A DNA stretch of 64,000 nt from Pseudorhodobacter antarcticus (GCA_945862435.1 CAMAXX010000016.1:1-64000); one strand, 5' to 3'. Numbered from the stretch's first letter, positions 8,598 through 17,232 are shown. Program-made: numbers and translations. Notes: generated by a model not told the origin, from the sequence alone.

Positions 8598-9602
8598 ATG
8601 GATATTCTAAACGCTTTAGTGGCCTTTTTGAATTTTGTGTTCATACCTGGCCTTGCCTATGGCAGCCAACTGGCCTTGGGCGCGCTGGCGCTGACGCTGG
8701 TTTATGCGGTCCTGCGCTTTTCCAACTTTGCGCATGGCGATACGATGGCCTTTGGCACGATGTGGGTGATTTTGATTACATGGTTGCTGCAAAGCGTGGG
8801 CATCACGGGGGGCGTTTTGCCCACGGGGCTGATTGCCCTGCCCTTTGGTATTGCTATTACTGCCGCCTTTGTGCTGGCTACGGATCGCGTGGTTTACCGG
8901 TTTTACCGCACGCAAAAGGCCGCGCCGATTATTTTGGTGATTGTCTCGACAGGTATCATGTTTGTGATGAACGGGCTGACGCGGGTCATCATTGGCCCTG
9001 CCGAACAAAACTTTGCCGATGGCGCGCGGATGATCCTTGCACCCAATGATTTCAAAGAATGGTCAGGTCTGGCCGAGGGTTTGGCGTTAAAGCAAACCAC
9101 GCTGATCACTGTGATTGTGGCAGCGATTTGCGTGGCCGCGCTGTTTTGGTTTTTGCAGCGCACCCGCACAGGCAAATCCATGCGCGCCTATTCCGATAAC
9201 GAGGATTTGGCCTTGCTGTCAGGCATCAACCCCGAACGCATGGTTGCAATCACTTGGATCATCGCCACCGCGCTGGCGGTGATTGCGGGCACATTGTACG
9301 GGCTGGATAAATCTTACCGCCCGTTCATTTATTTCCAACTTCTGCTGCCGATGGCGGCGGCGGCAGTGGTGGGCGGGCTTGGCAGCCCCCTTGGCGCAAT
9401 TGCTGGTGGCTTTATCATCGCTTTTTCCGAGGTGTTCGTAACCTATGCGTGGAAAAAGGTCGTCACCTATCTGGTATCTGCCGATATGGCCCCAGAAGGT
9501 CTGCTGCAACTGCTGTCCACCGATTACAAATTCGCCGTGTCCTTTACGATTTTGATCTTGGTGCTGCTGGTTATGCCCACGGGCATCTTCAAGGGGAAAT
9601 GA
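8598..9602 (+). CDS. livH: Branched-chain amino acid ABC transporter permease (LivH type)
   Basis: A 334-residue integral membrane protein with about eight hydrophobic segments. LivH-family features include the N-terminal GLAYGSQLALGALALTLVYAVLRFSNFAHGDTMAFG and the cytoplasmic RTRTGKSMRAYSDNEDLALLSGI loop (EAA-like), followed by AVVGGLGSPLGAIAGG. It forms the inner-membrane channel with LivM. It starts 3 bases after livF and ends one base before livM, so the genes are tightly coupled. Confidence 0.92.
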   Translation: MDILNALVAFLNFVFIPGLAYGSQLALGALALTLVYAVLRFSNFAHGDTMAFGTMWVILITWLLQSVGITGGVLPTGLIALPFGIAITAAFVLATDRVVYRFYRTQKAAPIILVIVSTGIMFVMNGLTRVIIGPAEQNFADGARMILAPNDFKEWSGLAEGLALKQTTLITVIVAAICVAALFWFLQRTRTGKSMRAYSDNEDLALLSGINPERMVAITWIIATALAVIAGTLYGLDKSYRPFIYFQLLLPMAAAAVVGGLGSPLGAIAGGFIIAFSEVFVTYAWKKVVTYLVSADMAPEGLLQLLSTDYKFAVSFTILILVLLVMPTGIFKGK

Positions 9603-9603
9603 T

Positions 9604-10905
9604 ATGAATAATCGCAACCTTTTGATGTTTGCGGGCGTGGCGCTGCTGTTTGTGGCCACGGGCGTTTTCCAAAGCTGGAACCTTAGCTTGCAAATCCTGA
9701 TCATCGGGGTTTTGTCCTCGATCATGGCCTTGGGCGTGAATATGCAGTGGGGTTATGCAGGACTGTTTTCCACGGGGATCATGGGGTCGGTTGCACTGGG
9801 CGGGCTTGCAGTGGTGCTAGTGTCGGGCAACCCCGTGCCAGAGGGCTGGGCGGCAGGCGGGCCGCGCCTGCTGGTGAGCCTTGGCTTTGGCGTTTTGCTG
9901 ATTGCTGCGGCGGTTTACCTATACAACCGCATGGCGGTTGGGACAGCGCGGCGGACGGCGATGATTTTGCTGCTGGGCGCAGGCTTTTTCGCCTATCGCG
10001 CCATTCTTGACCCTGCGGTTACAGCGATTGAAGCGTTTAATCCCGCCACTGCTGGCAATATCGGCGGGCTGGGCCTGCCATCCTTGCTGTCTTGGCCTGT
10101 TGGGGCGCTGTTTGCTGGACTGGCTGCTTGGGTGATTGGCAAGGTAGCGCTTGGGCTACGGTCTGACTATTTGGCCATTGCCACCCTTGGCATTGCCGAG
10201 ATTATTCTTGCCGTGATGAAGAATGAGGATTGGCTGGCACGCGGCGTGAAAAACATCATCGACCTGCCCCGCCCGTGGCCCGTGCCTTACGAGGTAGATT
10301 TGCAGGCCGACCCCACCTTTGTGGCGCAAGCGGCGAATTGGGGCTTTACCAGCATCGAAGCATCGACAATTCTTGTCAAGCTGCTGTATTTGGTGGTCTT
10401 TAGCGCGGTTCTGCTGGTGCTGATTTACTTTTCCGAGCGCGCGCTGAACAGCCCATGGGGGCGGATGATGCGGGCCATTCGCGATAACGAAGTCTCATCC
10501 GCCGCAATGGGCAAAAACATCAAATCGCGCCATTTGCAGGTATTCATCATCGGCAGCGCGGTGGTGGGGCTGGCAGGCGCAATGCTCACCTCGATGGAGG
10601 GGCAGTTGACCCCGTCCAACTACACTCCTTTGCGGTTTACCTTTCTGATTTGGGTGATGGTGATTGTCGGCGGGTCGGGCAACAACTGGGGCGCGGTGCT
10701 AGGCGGGCTGCTGCTGGGCTGGCTGTGGCTGATTGTCGAAAACGCAGGCCCCGTGGCGATGGGGTATCTGACCATGCCTCTGCCTGACGGTGTGCTGAAG
10801 GCCCATCTGATCGAGGCGGCTCCGCATTTGCGGCTGATTACACTGGGCGCGGTGCTGCTACTGGTGCTGAGGTTTTCTCCAAAGGGGTTACTGCCGGAGA
10901 AGTAG
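9604..10905 (+). CDS. livM: Branched-chain amino acid ABC transporter permease (LivM type)
   Basis: This 433-residue membrane protein is the second permease of the system. LivM features are GVNMQWGYAGLFSTG near the N-terminus, GLRSDYLAIATLGIAEII, RAIRDNEVSSAAMGKN (the cytoplasmic coupling loop) and VGGSGNNWGAVLGG. It is longer than many LivM proteins because of extra sequence between the fourth and fifth membrane segments. It is last in the operon and no obvious terminator follows it. The next gene, 108 bases on, looks unrelated and possibly acquired. Confidence 0.92.
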   Translation: MNNRNLLMFAGVALLFVATGVFQSWNLSLQILIIGVLSSIMALGVNMQWGYAGLFSTGIMGSVALGGLAVVLVSGNPVPEGWAAGGPRLLVSLGFGVLLIAAAVYLYNRMAVGTARRTAMILLLGAGFFAYRAILDPAVTAIEAFNPATAGNIGGLGLPSLLSWPVGALFAGLAAWVIGKVALGLRSDYLAIATLGIAEIILAVMKNEDWLARGVKNIIDLPRPWPVPYEVDLQADPTFVAQAANWGFTSIEASTILVKLLYLVVFSAVLLVLIYFSERALNSPWGRMMRAIRDNEVSSAAMGKNIKSRHLQVFIIGSAVVGLAGAMLTSMEGQLTPSNYTPLRFTFLIWVMVIVGGSGNNWGAVLGGLLLGWLWLIVENAGPVAMGYLTMPLPDGVLKAHLIEAAPHLRLITLGAVLLLVLRFSPKGLLPEK

Positions 10906-10952
10906 GGGGATCGATCTACCTAGACATTCCTTTACTAAGTGGTGTCTTTACT

Positions 10953-10994
10953 TCACTCAAGGTTGCGTTAAGTTTAAATCCAACGATTGAGTGA
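10953..10994. promoter_or_regulatory. Inverted repeat upstream of the 538-residue orphan gene
   Basis: TCACTCAA (10953-10960) and TTGAGTGA (10987-10994) are perfect 8-base arms separated by 26 AT-rich bases, ending 18 bases before the TTG start. It could be an operator, or an mRNA stem in the leader. No regulator gene adjoins it. Confidence 0.4.
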
Positions 10995-11012
10995 AAAGTC
11001 GAGGGATAGCAT

Positions 11013-12629
11013 TTGTCTGCCAGCTTTGAAGATGCACTCAGACCACTGGCTAGGACTATGCCCCGCGCTGCGCAGAGTATTGAAATTCTTCGCGTTTCTG
11101 CACATTTAAATGGGGATGAGTTCAACACATCAGCAGGGGCTGCTAGAGATGCAGTTGTTCGTTGGGCGGCCTCGCCTAAACGATCTGCGGGAAATTTGCC
11201 CAAGGAAGCATGGGATCATCGCGACTTCGACCTAGTTGCTGGTGGACGCAATAGCGCAGCCATTCGGATTTCTAATCATGAATTCGACCTCTGGGCACTG
11301 CGCGCTGAAGACCCCGATAAAGCTGTGGCAGGACGCATCTGGTCTACTGAGGTGGTCATTGGTGGTAAAGTTGGGAAGCGTCCACAAATCAGTCTAAGGC
11401 TTATTGTCAGCACAAATGAGCACGACTTTCGGGTAGAGCCGCACGTCCCTGGCACCATCTTACAAATGATTGATGCGCCCGGTCTGATCCGAGGTGCACG
11501 GCCCTTACTGTCTGCGCCGAGAATGATTCTGTCACAAAACGACGCAGAAGACCTTTGCGATCATCTTGAAGACACTGAACGCCGTTTGCCAGTAGTTGCG
11601 GTCGTCGTCACTGATAATGCGAGCGAAGCACCCATTGATATTGAAACTTTAGCAAAGGCGACGGCAGGAATTGCACGTGTCGTCCGCATCCCCGAAGCGA
11701 TGACTTGGGTGATTACAAATCGATTCGGGCGCTACAGATCGGTCTTTAATGGTGGCGTGCGTGTTTACATGGCAGGATTTTCTGCTTCTGACGACCCCTA
11801 CCACCATCGCTTGTTTCTAGGAGATAGCCTGCGCGATATTGGGGCAGCCAATTCATGCGTCAATTGGTTAAGATCACTAGCGGCTGAAACGAGCATTGCA
11901 ACGACACGTCTCGACAAGGAGGTCTTGGAGTTTGCAAGTGTCCGCACTGCAAGTCGTCGTCTCAAGGCGAAAGACCAAAGCGCACGTTCAGCCCCTGACG
12001 CAGAACTCTTGCAGACGGCTAAGGAACTCATTGACAGTTTAGATAGGCAAATTGTCGAAAGGTCACACGAAATTGACGGATATGTGGGGCTATGCGAAGC
12101 TGCTGAAGCTCGCGCACTTACGTCCGAGAAAGAAAATAGGTCGTTGTTGTTTTTAGTAAAGCAACTTAAAGCAGCGTTGGGAAAGGGCGGCGAAACTCCC
12201 ACGCTAGAACCCCCGACGCCACAGACGTGGTCGGAGTTTCTGGATTGGTTTGACAATACATATCCTGAAAAGGTATTGATGACCCCCGCCGCGCGGCGAA
12301 TGGTTAAGTCACCGGAATTTGAGAACGTCGAACAAGTTAGTCGGTTGGTTAGTTGGCTTGCCACAACGCAGCACGAAATCCGCACTGCGGGCGGAGTTTC
12401 ACTAAGAGATATCCCCATCGAAAATGGGATTATCAATTCGCCTTGTGGCGGAGACACCTATCGTGCTGAATGGAGAGGACGATTTTATGAGGTTGATTGG
12501 CATATGAAGTCGGGAGGGAATTCACGAGATCCCAAGCGCTGTCTTAGAATATACTACTTCTGGGAACCAGAGCTTCAACAAACTGTAATCGATCATTTAC
12601 CTACGCATAGACACACAAGCGCAACCTAG
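11013..12629 (+). CDS. Orphan protein of unknown function, probably horizontally acquired
   Basis: The product is 538 residues and I do not recognise a named family. The start is TTG at 11013, supported by GAGGGA 6 bases upstream. Visible parts: an N-terminal mixed alpha/beta region (about 1-160; AIRISNHEFDLWALRAEDPD, VEPHVPGTI); a second block (about 160-290; LPVVAVVVTDN, GIARVVRIPEAMTWVITNRF, VFNGGVRVYMAGF); a hydrophilic, coiled-coil-like stretch (about 315-395; ELLQTAKELIDSLDRQIVER); and a compact C-terminal domain (about 400-535; FYEVDWHMKSGGNSRDPKR, IYYFWEPELQQTVIDHLPTH). There are no membrane segments or signal peptide. Codons such as AGA, AGG and ATA and lower G+C set it apart from its neighbours. 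It sits alone between livM and dgt. An anti-phage or toxin-like role is possible but is only inference. Confidence 0.8.
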   Translation: MSASFEDALRPLARTMPRAAQSIEILRVSAHLNGDEFNTSAGAARDAVVRWAASPKRSAGNLPKEAWDHRDFDLVAGGRNSAAIRISNHEFDLWALRAEDPDKAVAGRIWSTEVVIGGKVGKRPQISLRLIVSTNEHDFRVEPHVPGTILQMIDAPGLIRGARPLLSAPRMILSQNDAEDLCDHLEDTERRLPVVAVVVTDNASEAPIDIETLAKATAGIARVVRIPEAMTWVITNRFGRYRSVFNGGVRVYMAGFSASDDPYHHRLFLGDSLRDIGAANSCVNWLRSLAAETSIATTRLDKEVLEFASVRTASRRLKAKDQSARSAPDAELLQTAKELIDSLDRQIVERSHEIDGYVGLCEAAEARALTSEKENRSLLFLVKQLKAALGKGGETPTLEPPTPQTWSEFLDWFDNTYPEKVLMTPAARRMVKSPEFENVEQVSRLVSWLATTQHEIRTAGGVSLRDIPIENGIINSPCGGDTYRAEWRGRFYEVDWHMKSGGNSRDPKRCLRIYYFWEPELQQTVIDHLPTHRHTSAT

Positions 12630-12650
12630 CTTGTTGATTGCTGCAACAAG
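12630..12650 (+). terminator. Weak hairpin after the orphan gene
   Basis: CTTGTTG (12630-12636) pairs with CAACAAG (12644-12650) immediately after the stop, followed by GTTAAGTGTTTTG. The stem is short and the tail only partly T-rich, so terminator activity is tentative. The dgt gene converges from the other side. Confidence 0.4.
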
Positions 12651-12673
12651 GTTAAGTGTTTTGAAATCTGGCC

Positions 12674-13882
12674 CTACCCCAACAACCTCCCCCCCTCAGC
12701 CAGCGCAAACCTATCCGTCATGCCTGACACATAATCGGCCACGATGCGGGCAAGTTCCACCTGATCTCGCGCGCCCGCAATATCCACCTGCCATTCGGCG
12801 GGTAAAAGCTGTGGTTGGGCCATAAACAGCGGGAACAGCCCGTTGACCACTTCTGTCACTCGCGCCCGTTCCTTCATCACCGATGGGGCACGGTACATGC
12901 GGGTGAACAGGAAACTGCGCACCGATTTCAGGTCTTGGAACAGCGGTTTTGAAAAACGAATGACCGTTGTGCCAAGCCCGCGGATATCTTCCACCGAACT
13001 TGGTCGCGCGGCGGCAAGGCGGTTTTGCGCAACTGCAATCACATCTTCGACCATCACCCCAAACACCCGCCGCAGCGCCTCGTGCCGCCTACGCATCCTG
13101 TCCAAAGTCGGATATAAGCGGTCCACTGCCTCAAAGGCAGGGCCAGTGACGGGCAAGGCCATCAGATCACCCTCGTCGAAAAGCCCCGAGCGCAGCCCAT
13201 CGTGCAAATCGTGATGCGAATAGGCGATGTCGTCGGAAATCGCGGCCACCTGCGCTTCGGCACTGGCAAAGGTATCCAGTTCCAAATCCCACTGCGCGTT
13301 GACCTCGGCCAGAGCATACGGCAATGGCCCCGCATGTTTAGCCTCGGCATTCGGCCCGGTGACGGGGCCGTTATGCTTGGCAATCCCTTCCAGCGTCTCC
13401 CACGTCAGGTTTAACCCGTCAAAATCGGCGTAGTGGCGTTCTAACTTCGTCACAATCCGCAGCGCCTGCGCGTTATGGTCAAACCCGCCATAAGGGGCCA
13501 TTAGGGCGGCCAAAGCATCCTCGCCCGTGTGGCCAAAGGGCGTGTGGCCAAGATCATGCGACAGCGCAATCGCCTCGGCCAGGTCCGTATTCAGCCCCAA
13601 AACCCCCGCTAACGTGCGCGCCACTTGCGCGACCTCAATCGAATGGGTCAGCCGCGTGCGATAATAATCGCCCTCGTGTTCTACGAAAACCTGCGTCTTA
13701 TGCTTCAGGCGCCGAAAGGCCGATGAATGGATGATGCGGTCACGGTCGCGCTGAAACTCGGTGCGAAACGAGGGCAGGCTTTCAGGGTGCAGGCGCCCGC
13801 GCGAGGCGGAATTCTGGCAGGCGTAAGGGGCCAAGGTTTGGGTGTGCAACTGGGCGTGGCTTTGGGCAATGTTTTCGGGCAT
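12674..13882 (-). CDS. dgt: Deoxyguanosinetriphosphate triphosphohydrolase-like protein
   Basis: A 402-residue HD-domain dNTP triphosphohydrolase, which splits dGTP (or other dNTPs) to deoxynucleoside and triphosphate. The metal ligands are visible: H80 in TRLTHSIEVAQ, HD at 109-110 in SHDLGHTPFGHTGE, and a downstream DD (217-218) in AAISDDIAYSHHD. The N-terminal SFRTEFQRDRDRIIHSSAFRRLKHKTQVF is characteristic. Bacterial members can also limit phage DNA synthesis, but this one looks like the housekeeping alphaproteobacterial type. AAGAAGG precedes the ATG. It is divergent from the ErpA-like gene with 69 bases between starts. Confidence 0.93.
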   Translation of the reverse strand: MPENIAQSHAQLHTQTLAPYACQNSASRGRLHPESLPSFRTEFQRDRDRIIHSSAFRRLKHKTQVFVEHEGDYYRTRLTHSIEVAQVARTLAGVLGLNTDLAEAIALSHDLGHTPFGHTGEDALAALMAPYGGFDHNAQALRIVTKLERHYADFDGLNLTWETLEGIAKHNGPVTGPNAEAKHAGPLPYALAEVNAQWDLELDTFASAEAQVAAISDDIAYSHHDLHDGLRSGLFDEGDLMALPVTGPAFEAVDRLYPTLDRMRRRHEALRRVFGVMVEDVIAVAQNRLAAARPSSVEDIRGLGTTVIRFSKPLFQDLKSVRSFLFTRMYRAPSVMKERARVTEVVNGLFPLFMAQPQLLPAEWQVDIAGARDQVELARIVADYVSGMTDRFALAEGGRLLG

Positions 13883-13951
13883 ATGATTGCCTTCTTGTTG
13901 AGGGGGACTGTTGCACCTATATTACATCGAGGCCCCGTTTAGGAGAGCAAA

Positions 13952-14293
13952 ATGAACCTACCCCCCCAAGTGACGCCCCCACTTGTTACAGACCGCGCGT
14001 TTGCACGTCTGGCCGAAATCGCCGCGATGACGGGCGAGATAAAACCCCTGCGCGTGGCGGTGGAGGGGGGAGGCTGTTCGGGCTTTCAATACCAGATCAA
14101 ACTGGACGATGTGGCGACAGGCGATCTGGTGCTGGAAAGCGCAGGACAAAAGGTGCTGATCGACGAAGTATCCCTGCCCCTGCTGGCGGGCGCGGTGATT
14201 GATTTTACCGAAGAGTTGATTGGGGCTAGGTTCGTGGTGCAAAACCCGAATGCCACGGCAAGCTGTGGCTGCGGAGTTAGTTTTTCGATGTAG
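13952..14293 (+). CDS. erpA: Iron-sulfur cluster insertion protein of the IscA/ErpA/HesB family
   Basis: A 113-residue A-type carrier protein. The three conserved cysteines are present: Cys42 in VEGGGCSGFQY, and Cys105 and Cys107 in SCGCGVSF. It accepts Fe-S clusters from the scaffold and delivers them to apoproteins in the cytosol. GGAGAG lies 5 bases upstream of the ATG. The choice of ErpA over IscA is by the general look of Rhodobacterales homologues and is not certain. No suf or isc genes are nearby. Confidence 0.87.
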   Translation: MNLPPQVTPPLVTDRAFARLAEIAAMTGEIKPLRVAVEGGGCSGFQYQIKLDDVATGDLVLESAGQKVLIDEVSLPLLAGAVIDFTEELIGARFVVQNPNATASCGCGVSFSM

Positions 14294-14356
14294 AAACCCC
14301 CTTCCCTTCCAGCCACCGCGCCCTACCATCCTCTTAACACCATCACGGGGCGCGAT

Positions 14357-15070
14357 ATGACCACAGTTCTTCTTCTCGGCTCGGCCCCCGCCGCCATCAG
14401 TGCGCGCAATTGGCGGCGCGATGGGTTTGACACCATCGTGGCGATCAACAACGCCCATGCGATCCGCCCGGATTGGGATGCAATGGTCTATCCCTATGAC
14501 TTTCCGCGCGAAAATATCCCCTCCCCGAACGCAGGTCAAAGCCTGATCGACGAGACCCATTTCGTACCCGCCCAAAACCGCTTTGGCGGGTTCATATATG
14601 CAGGCGCGACCATGGCCTTTACCGCCGCCTATTGGGCGCTGGATGCGCTGCGCCCGCGCGTTTTGGCCTTTTATGGCTGCGATATGGTCTACCCCGCGAC
14701 GGGGCCAACCCATTTTTATGGCACGGGCGCGCCAGACCCGCTGCGCGCGGACGTATCTTTGCGTAACCTCGAGGCGAAATCGGCCCGTTTGATGGTGCTG
14801 GCAGCGATGCAGGGGGCGGCCCTGGTCAACCTTTCCCGCGCGCCATCGCGGTTGATTTTCCCGCGCGCGCATCGCTGCGATTTTGCGCGCCTTGCCCCGT
14901 TGCGTTATGACGCGACCTCGGCGCTTGATGCGCTGCACCTTGAGGCAGTCTTGTCCTATACCACCCCAACGGGGCACTATGGACAGGCTGGTTATGATCT
15001 GGCCGCGCTTGATCATCTTGATCAGCTTTGGCTAACGGCGGCGCTTGATCTGCGGCAGGCGGCGGCATAA
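14357..15070 (+). CDS. Hypothetical protein, possibly a nucleotide- or sugar-related Rossmann-like fold
   Basis: The protein has 237 residues and I do not recognise the family. It begins with a beta strand and small loop, TVLLLGSAPAAISARNW, followed by VAINNAHAIRPDWDAMVYPYDFPREN. This pattern recalls the DUF115 / motility-accessory type Rossmann domains, where GxAPS and NNA/RPDW occur early. A later stretch, RPRVLAFYGCDMVYP, carries a polar motif ending a strand. No signal peptide or membrane segment is evident. The ribosome site is a weak GGGGCG. It overlaps nothing, and the exonuclease III gene follows 31 bases later, so the two may be co-transcribed. Confidence 0.6.
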   Translation: MTTVLLLGSAPAAISARNWRRDGFDTIVAINNAHAIRPDWDAMVYPYDFPRENIPSPNAGQSLIDETHFVPAQNRFGGFIYAGATMAFTAAYWALDALRPRVLAFYGCDMVYPATGPTHFYGTGAPDPLRADVSLRNLEAKSARLMVLAAMQGAALVNLSRAPSRLIFPRAHRCDFARLAPLRYDATSALDALHLEAVLSYTTPTGHYGQAGYDLAALDHLDQLWLTAALDLRQAAA

Positions 15071-15101
15071 GTTTGCGCAAACCCCAGCGAAAGCCGCCCC
15101 A

Positions 15102-15902
15102 ATGAAAATCGCCACTTTCAACATCAACGGAATCAAGGCGCGGCTGGATCGGCTGACCGAATATCTGGCTGGCGCGGGTTCGGATGTGGATGTGATCTGC
15201 CTGCAAGAAATCAAATCCATAGATGAAGGTTTCCCGCGCGAGGTGTTTGAAGGCATGGGCTACCATGTCGAAACCCACGGGCAAAAGTCGTTCAATGGCG
15301 TGGCGATCTTGTCCAAACTGCCACTGACGGATGTGCGGCGCGGCCTTGCGGGGGACGACACAGACGAGCACGCCCGCTGGATCGAGGCGGTCGCAGGCGG
15401 CGTGCGCGTTTGCGGGCTATATCTGCCCAATGGCAACTCTGTGGATTTTGACGGCGATTTGCCCATCCATTCAGGCAAATACGGCTTCAAACTGTCGTGG
15501 ATGTCACGGATGCAGGCCCGCGTAGCGCAGGTTTTGGCCGCCGAGGAACCCGCCGTGTTCTGCGGCGATTACAACATCATCCCGCAAAACATTGATGCAG
15601 CCAAACCCGAGGCATGGGCCCGCGATGCGCTGGCCCTTCCCCCATCCCGCGCTGCCTATCGCCGTATCTTAAACCTTGGCCTGACCGAGGCGCTGCGCAC
15701 CCTTAACCCCGCGGCTGGCCTGTATTCATATTGGGATTTTCAAGCAGGCGCTTGGGAGCGGAATAATGGCATCCGAATTGACCATCACCTGCTGACCCCG
15801 CAGGCCGCCGATATGCTGATAGGCGCAGGCATAGAGAAATCCGAACGGGGCAAAGACCGCCCGTCCGATCATGTGCCTGTTTGGATTTCGCTGGCGGCAT
15901 AA
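15102..15902 (+). CDS. xthA: Exodeoxyribonuclease III (AP endonuclease)
   Basis: A 266-residue exonuclease III of the EEP superfamily, acting at abasic sites and 3' blocks in base excision repair. Motifs in order: ATFNINGIKARLDRL (metal-binding Asn), DVICLQEIKS (Glu ligand), YLPNGNS, FCGDYNIIPQNID (Asp/Asn pair), YSYWDFQAGAWERNNGIRIDHHLL, and RPSDHVPVW with the C-terminal Asp-His. The open frame starts 19 codons earlier inside the previous gene, but MKIATFNING is the family's usual N-terminus. The ribosome site is weak. Confidence 0.94.
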   Translation: MKIATFNINGIKARLDRLTEYLAGAGSDVDVICLQEIKSIDEGFPREVFEGMGYHVETHGQKSFNGVAILSKLPLTDVRRGLAGDDTDEHARWIEAVAGGVRVCGLYLPNGNSVDFDGDLPIHSGKYGFKLSWMSRMQARVAQVLAAEEPAVFCGDYNIIPQNIDAAKPEAWARDALALPPSRAAYRRILNLGLTEALRTLNPAAGLYSYWDFQAGAWERNNGIRIDHHLLTPQAADMLIGAGIEKSERGKDRPSDHVPVWISLAA

Positions 15903-15906
15903 AGAG

Positions 15907-16034
15907 GGGGGCTAGCCCCCCGCCTTCAGCTCCCCCCAGGATATTTGGAGAGTTAGGAAGCGCGCAGACGTTTTTCCCTTCCTAACTCCGCAAATATCCT
16001 GGGGTGAGCAAAGCGAGGGGCAAAGCCCCTTTTA
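15907..16034. repeat. Composite intergenic repeat (G-C hairpins plus family B palindrome)
   Basis: Four modules fill the gap between two convergent genes: GGGGGGCTAGCCCCCC (15907-15922, a perfect palindrome); a family B left arm (15935-15961) and right arm (15979-16005), each 27 bases, forming a near-perfect long stem; and GGGGCAAAGCCCCTTTT (16018-16034), which has the form of a terminator. The same order of modules recurs at 58318-58461. Confidence 0.85.
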
Positions 16035-17216
16035 TACCGTTTCATTCGCATCATATCCGTAAAGCCAATCGAACCGCCGCAGCATCAAATTGGGCGCTAT
16101 CGCCGACAGGCTGCGCAGGCCAGTATGGGCCAATACGCGGGCTGGGCCCGACAGGTGATAGTTGCGGGCATTGGCATTGGCAGCCGCGATGATGCGCGCC
16201 GTGCGCGGCGCGCGCAGGGTTTGATAGCGTGTCAGGGCCGCACCCATTGGCAGGCTGTCCAGGAAGTTTACCAGAACTGCGCCATCTTCCAGCCCCATAC
16301 TAGCCCCTTGGGCCAAAAAGGGCAACGTGGGGTGGGCGGCATCCCCCAGTAAAACCGCCGCGCCTTGCGGCATGGACTTGCCCCAGTTTTCGGCAATCGC
16401 GTGGCGGAACAAGCCCCATAGGCCTGCGTCGGTTGCCTGCTGTACCCATGCGCGCGCTGGGGCGGCAAAGGTTTCAAACGCGACTTTAAACCTTGAGTGA
16501 TCGGCGCGCTGCGACCAGCTTTCGGCGGCCCAAGCGCTGCGCTCTTCCACCGCGACGATATTGCGCAGGTTGCCGCCGCGCAGCGGATAGGTGACCAAGT
16601 GCCGCCCCGCGCCCATATGCACCTGCACTTCGTCTGGCCCGCCATCGCCTGCAATCGTGGCACGCCATGCGATTTGGCCGGTGAAGAACGGCGCGCCTTT
16701 GCCGTTTAGGGCTGATCGCAGCACCGAATGCAGACCATCCGCGCCAATTAGGAGCGGGGCAGGAACAACGGCACCGCTGGCCATGCGCAGGCAGGGCTGA
16801 TCGCCCGCTAAATCCACGCTGGTCACCTGTGCGTCCAGATGCAGCGCCGCCCCTGCCGCAACTGCACCCGAGCGCAAAATCTCGATCAGGTCGGCGCGGT
16901 GGATGAAATGGTAATCGCGGTCTTGCGGGCGGCGGGTTAAATCCATCCGCACCACGCGCGCCCCCGTGTGGCCGTTCAGCAGTTCCACTGCGCGGGCTTG
17001 CAACCCAATACGCGCCAAATCATCGCCCAGCCCCAGCGCGCGCAGCACACGCGCGCCATTGGGCGCGATTTGCAACCCCGCGCCAACCTCGCGAATGGCA
17101 TGCGCCTGTTCCAGCACCGATACCCGTGCCCCGCGCAGTGCCAGCCCACGCGCCAGCGCCAGCCCCGCGATGCCCGCGCCAATGATTACCACGCTTTGCC
17201 CAGCCAAAAGGCCCAT
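16032..17216 (-). CDS. FAD-dependent monooxygenase, salicylate-hydroxylase-like
   Basis: A 394-residue class A flavoprotein monooxygenase. The FAD motif VIIGAGIAGLALARGLALRG lies at the N-terminus, then GAGLQIAPNGARVLRALGL, RADLIEIL, and the second FAD motif LLGDAAHPTLPFLAQGASMGLEDG. Such enzymes hydroxylate aromatic substrates using NAD(P)H and oxygen; in Rhodobacterales, 'salicylate hydroxylase' annotations are common and the true substrate is usually untested, ubiquinone-type hydroxylation being another option. The ATG at 17216 gives the standard length. Upstream ATGs at 17267 and 17366 would place a terminator hairpin inside the coding frame. It lies downstream of dksA on the same strand. 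Confidence 0.85.
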   Translation of the reverse strand: MGLLAGQSVVIIGAGIAGLALARGLALRGARVSVLEQAHAIREVGAGLQIAPNGARVLRALGLGDDLARIGLQARAVELLNGHTGARVVRMDLTRRPQDRDYHFIHRADLIEILRSGAVAAGAALHLDAQVTSVDLAGDQPCLRMASGAVVPAPLLIGADGLHSVLRSALNGKGAPFFTGQIAWRATIAGDGGPDEVQVHMGAGRHLVTYPLRGGNLRNIVAVEERSAWAAESWSQRADHSRFKVAFETFAAPARAWVQQATDAGLWGLFRHAIAENWGKSMPQGAAVLLGDAAHPTLPFLAQGASMGLEDGAVLVNFLDSLPMGAALTRYQTLRAPRTARIIAAANANARNYHLSGPARVLAHTGLRSLSAIAPNLMLRRFDWLYGYDANETV

Positions 17217-17232
17217 GCCCACCCCCAAACAA

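Noticed and set aside
13958..15016. 352-codon frame antisense to the ErpA-like and hypothetical genes
   Set aside because: Low-complexity Arg/Gly/His-rich translation, spans two real genes, no ribosome site.
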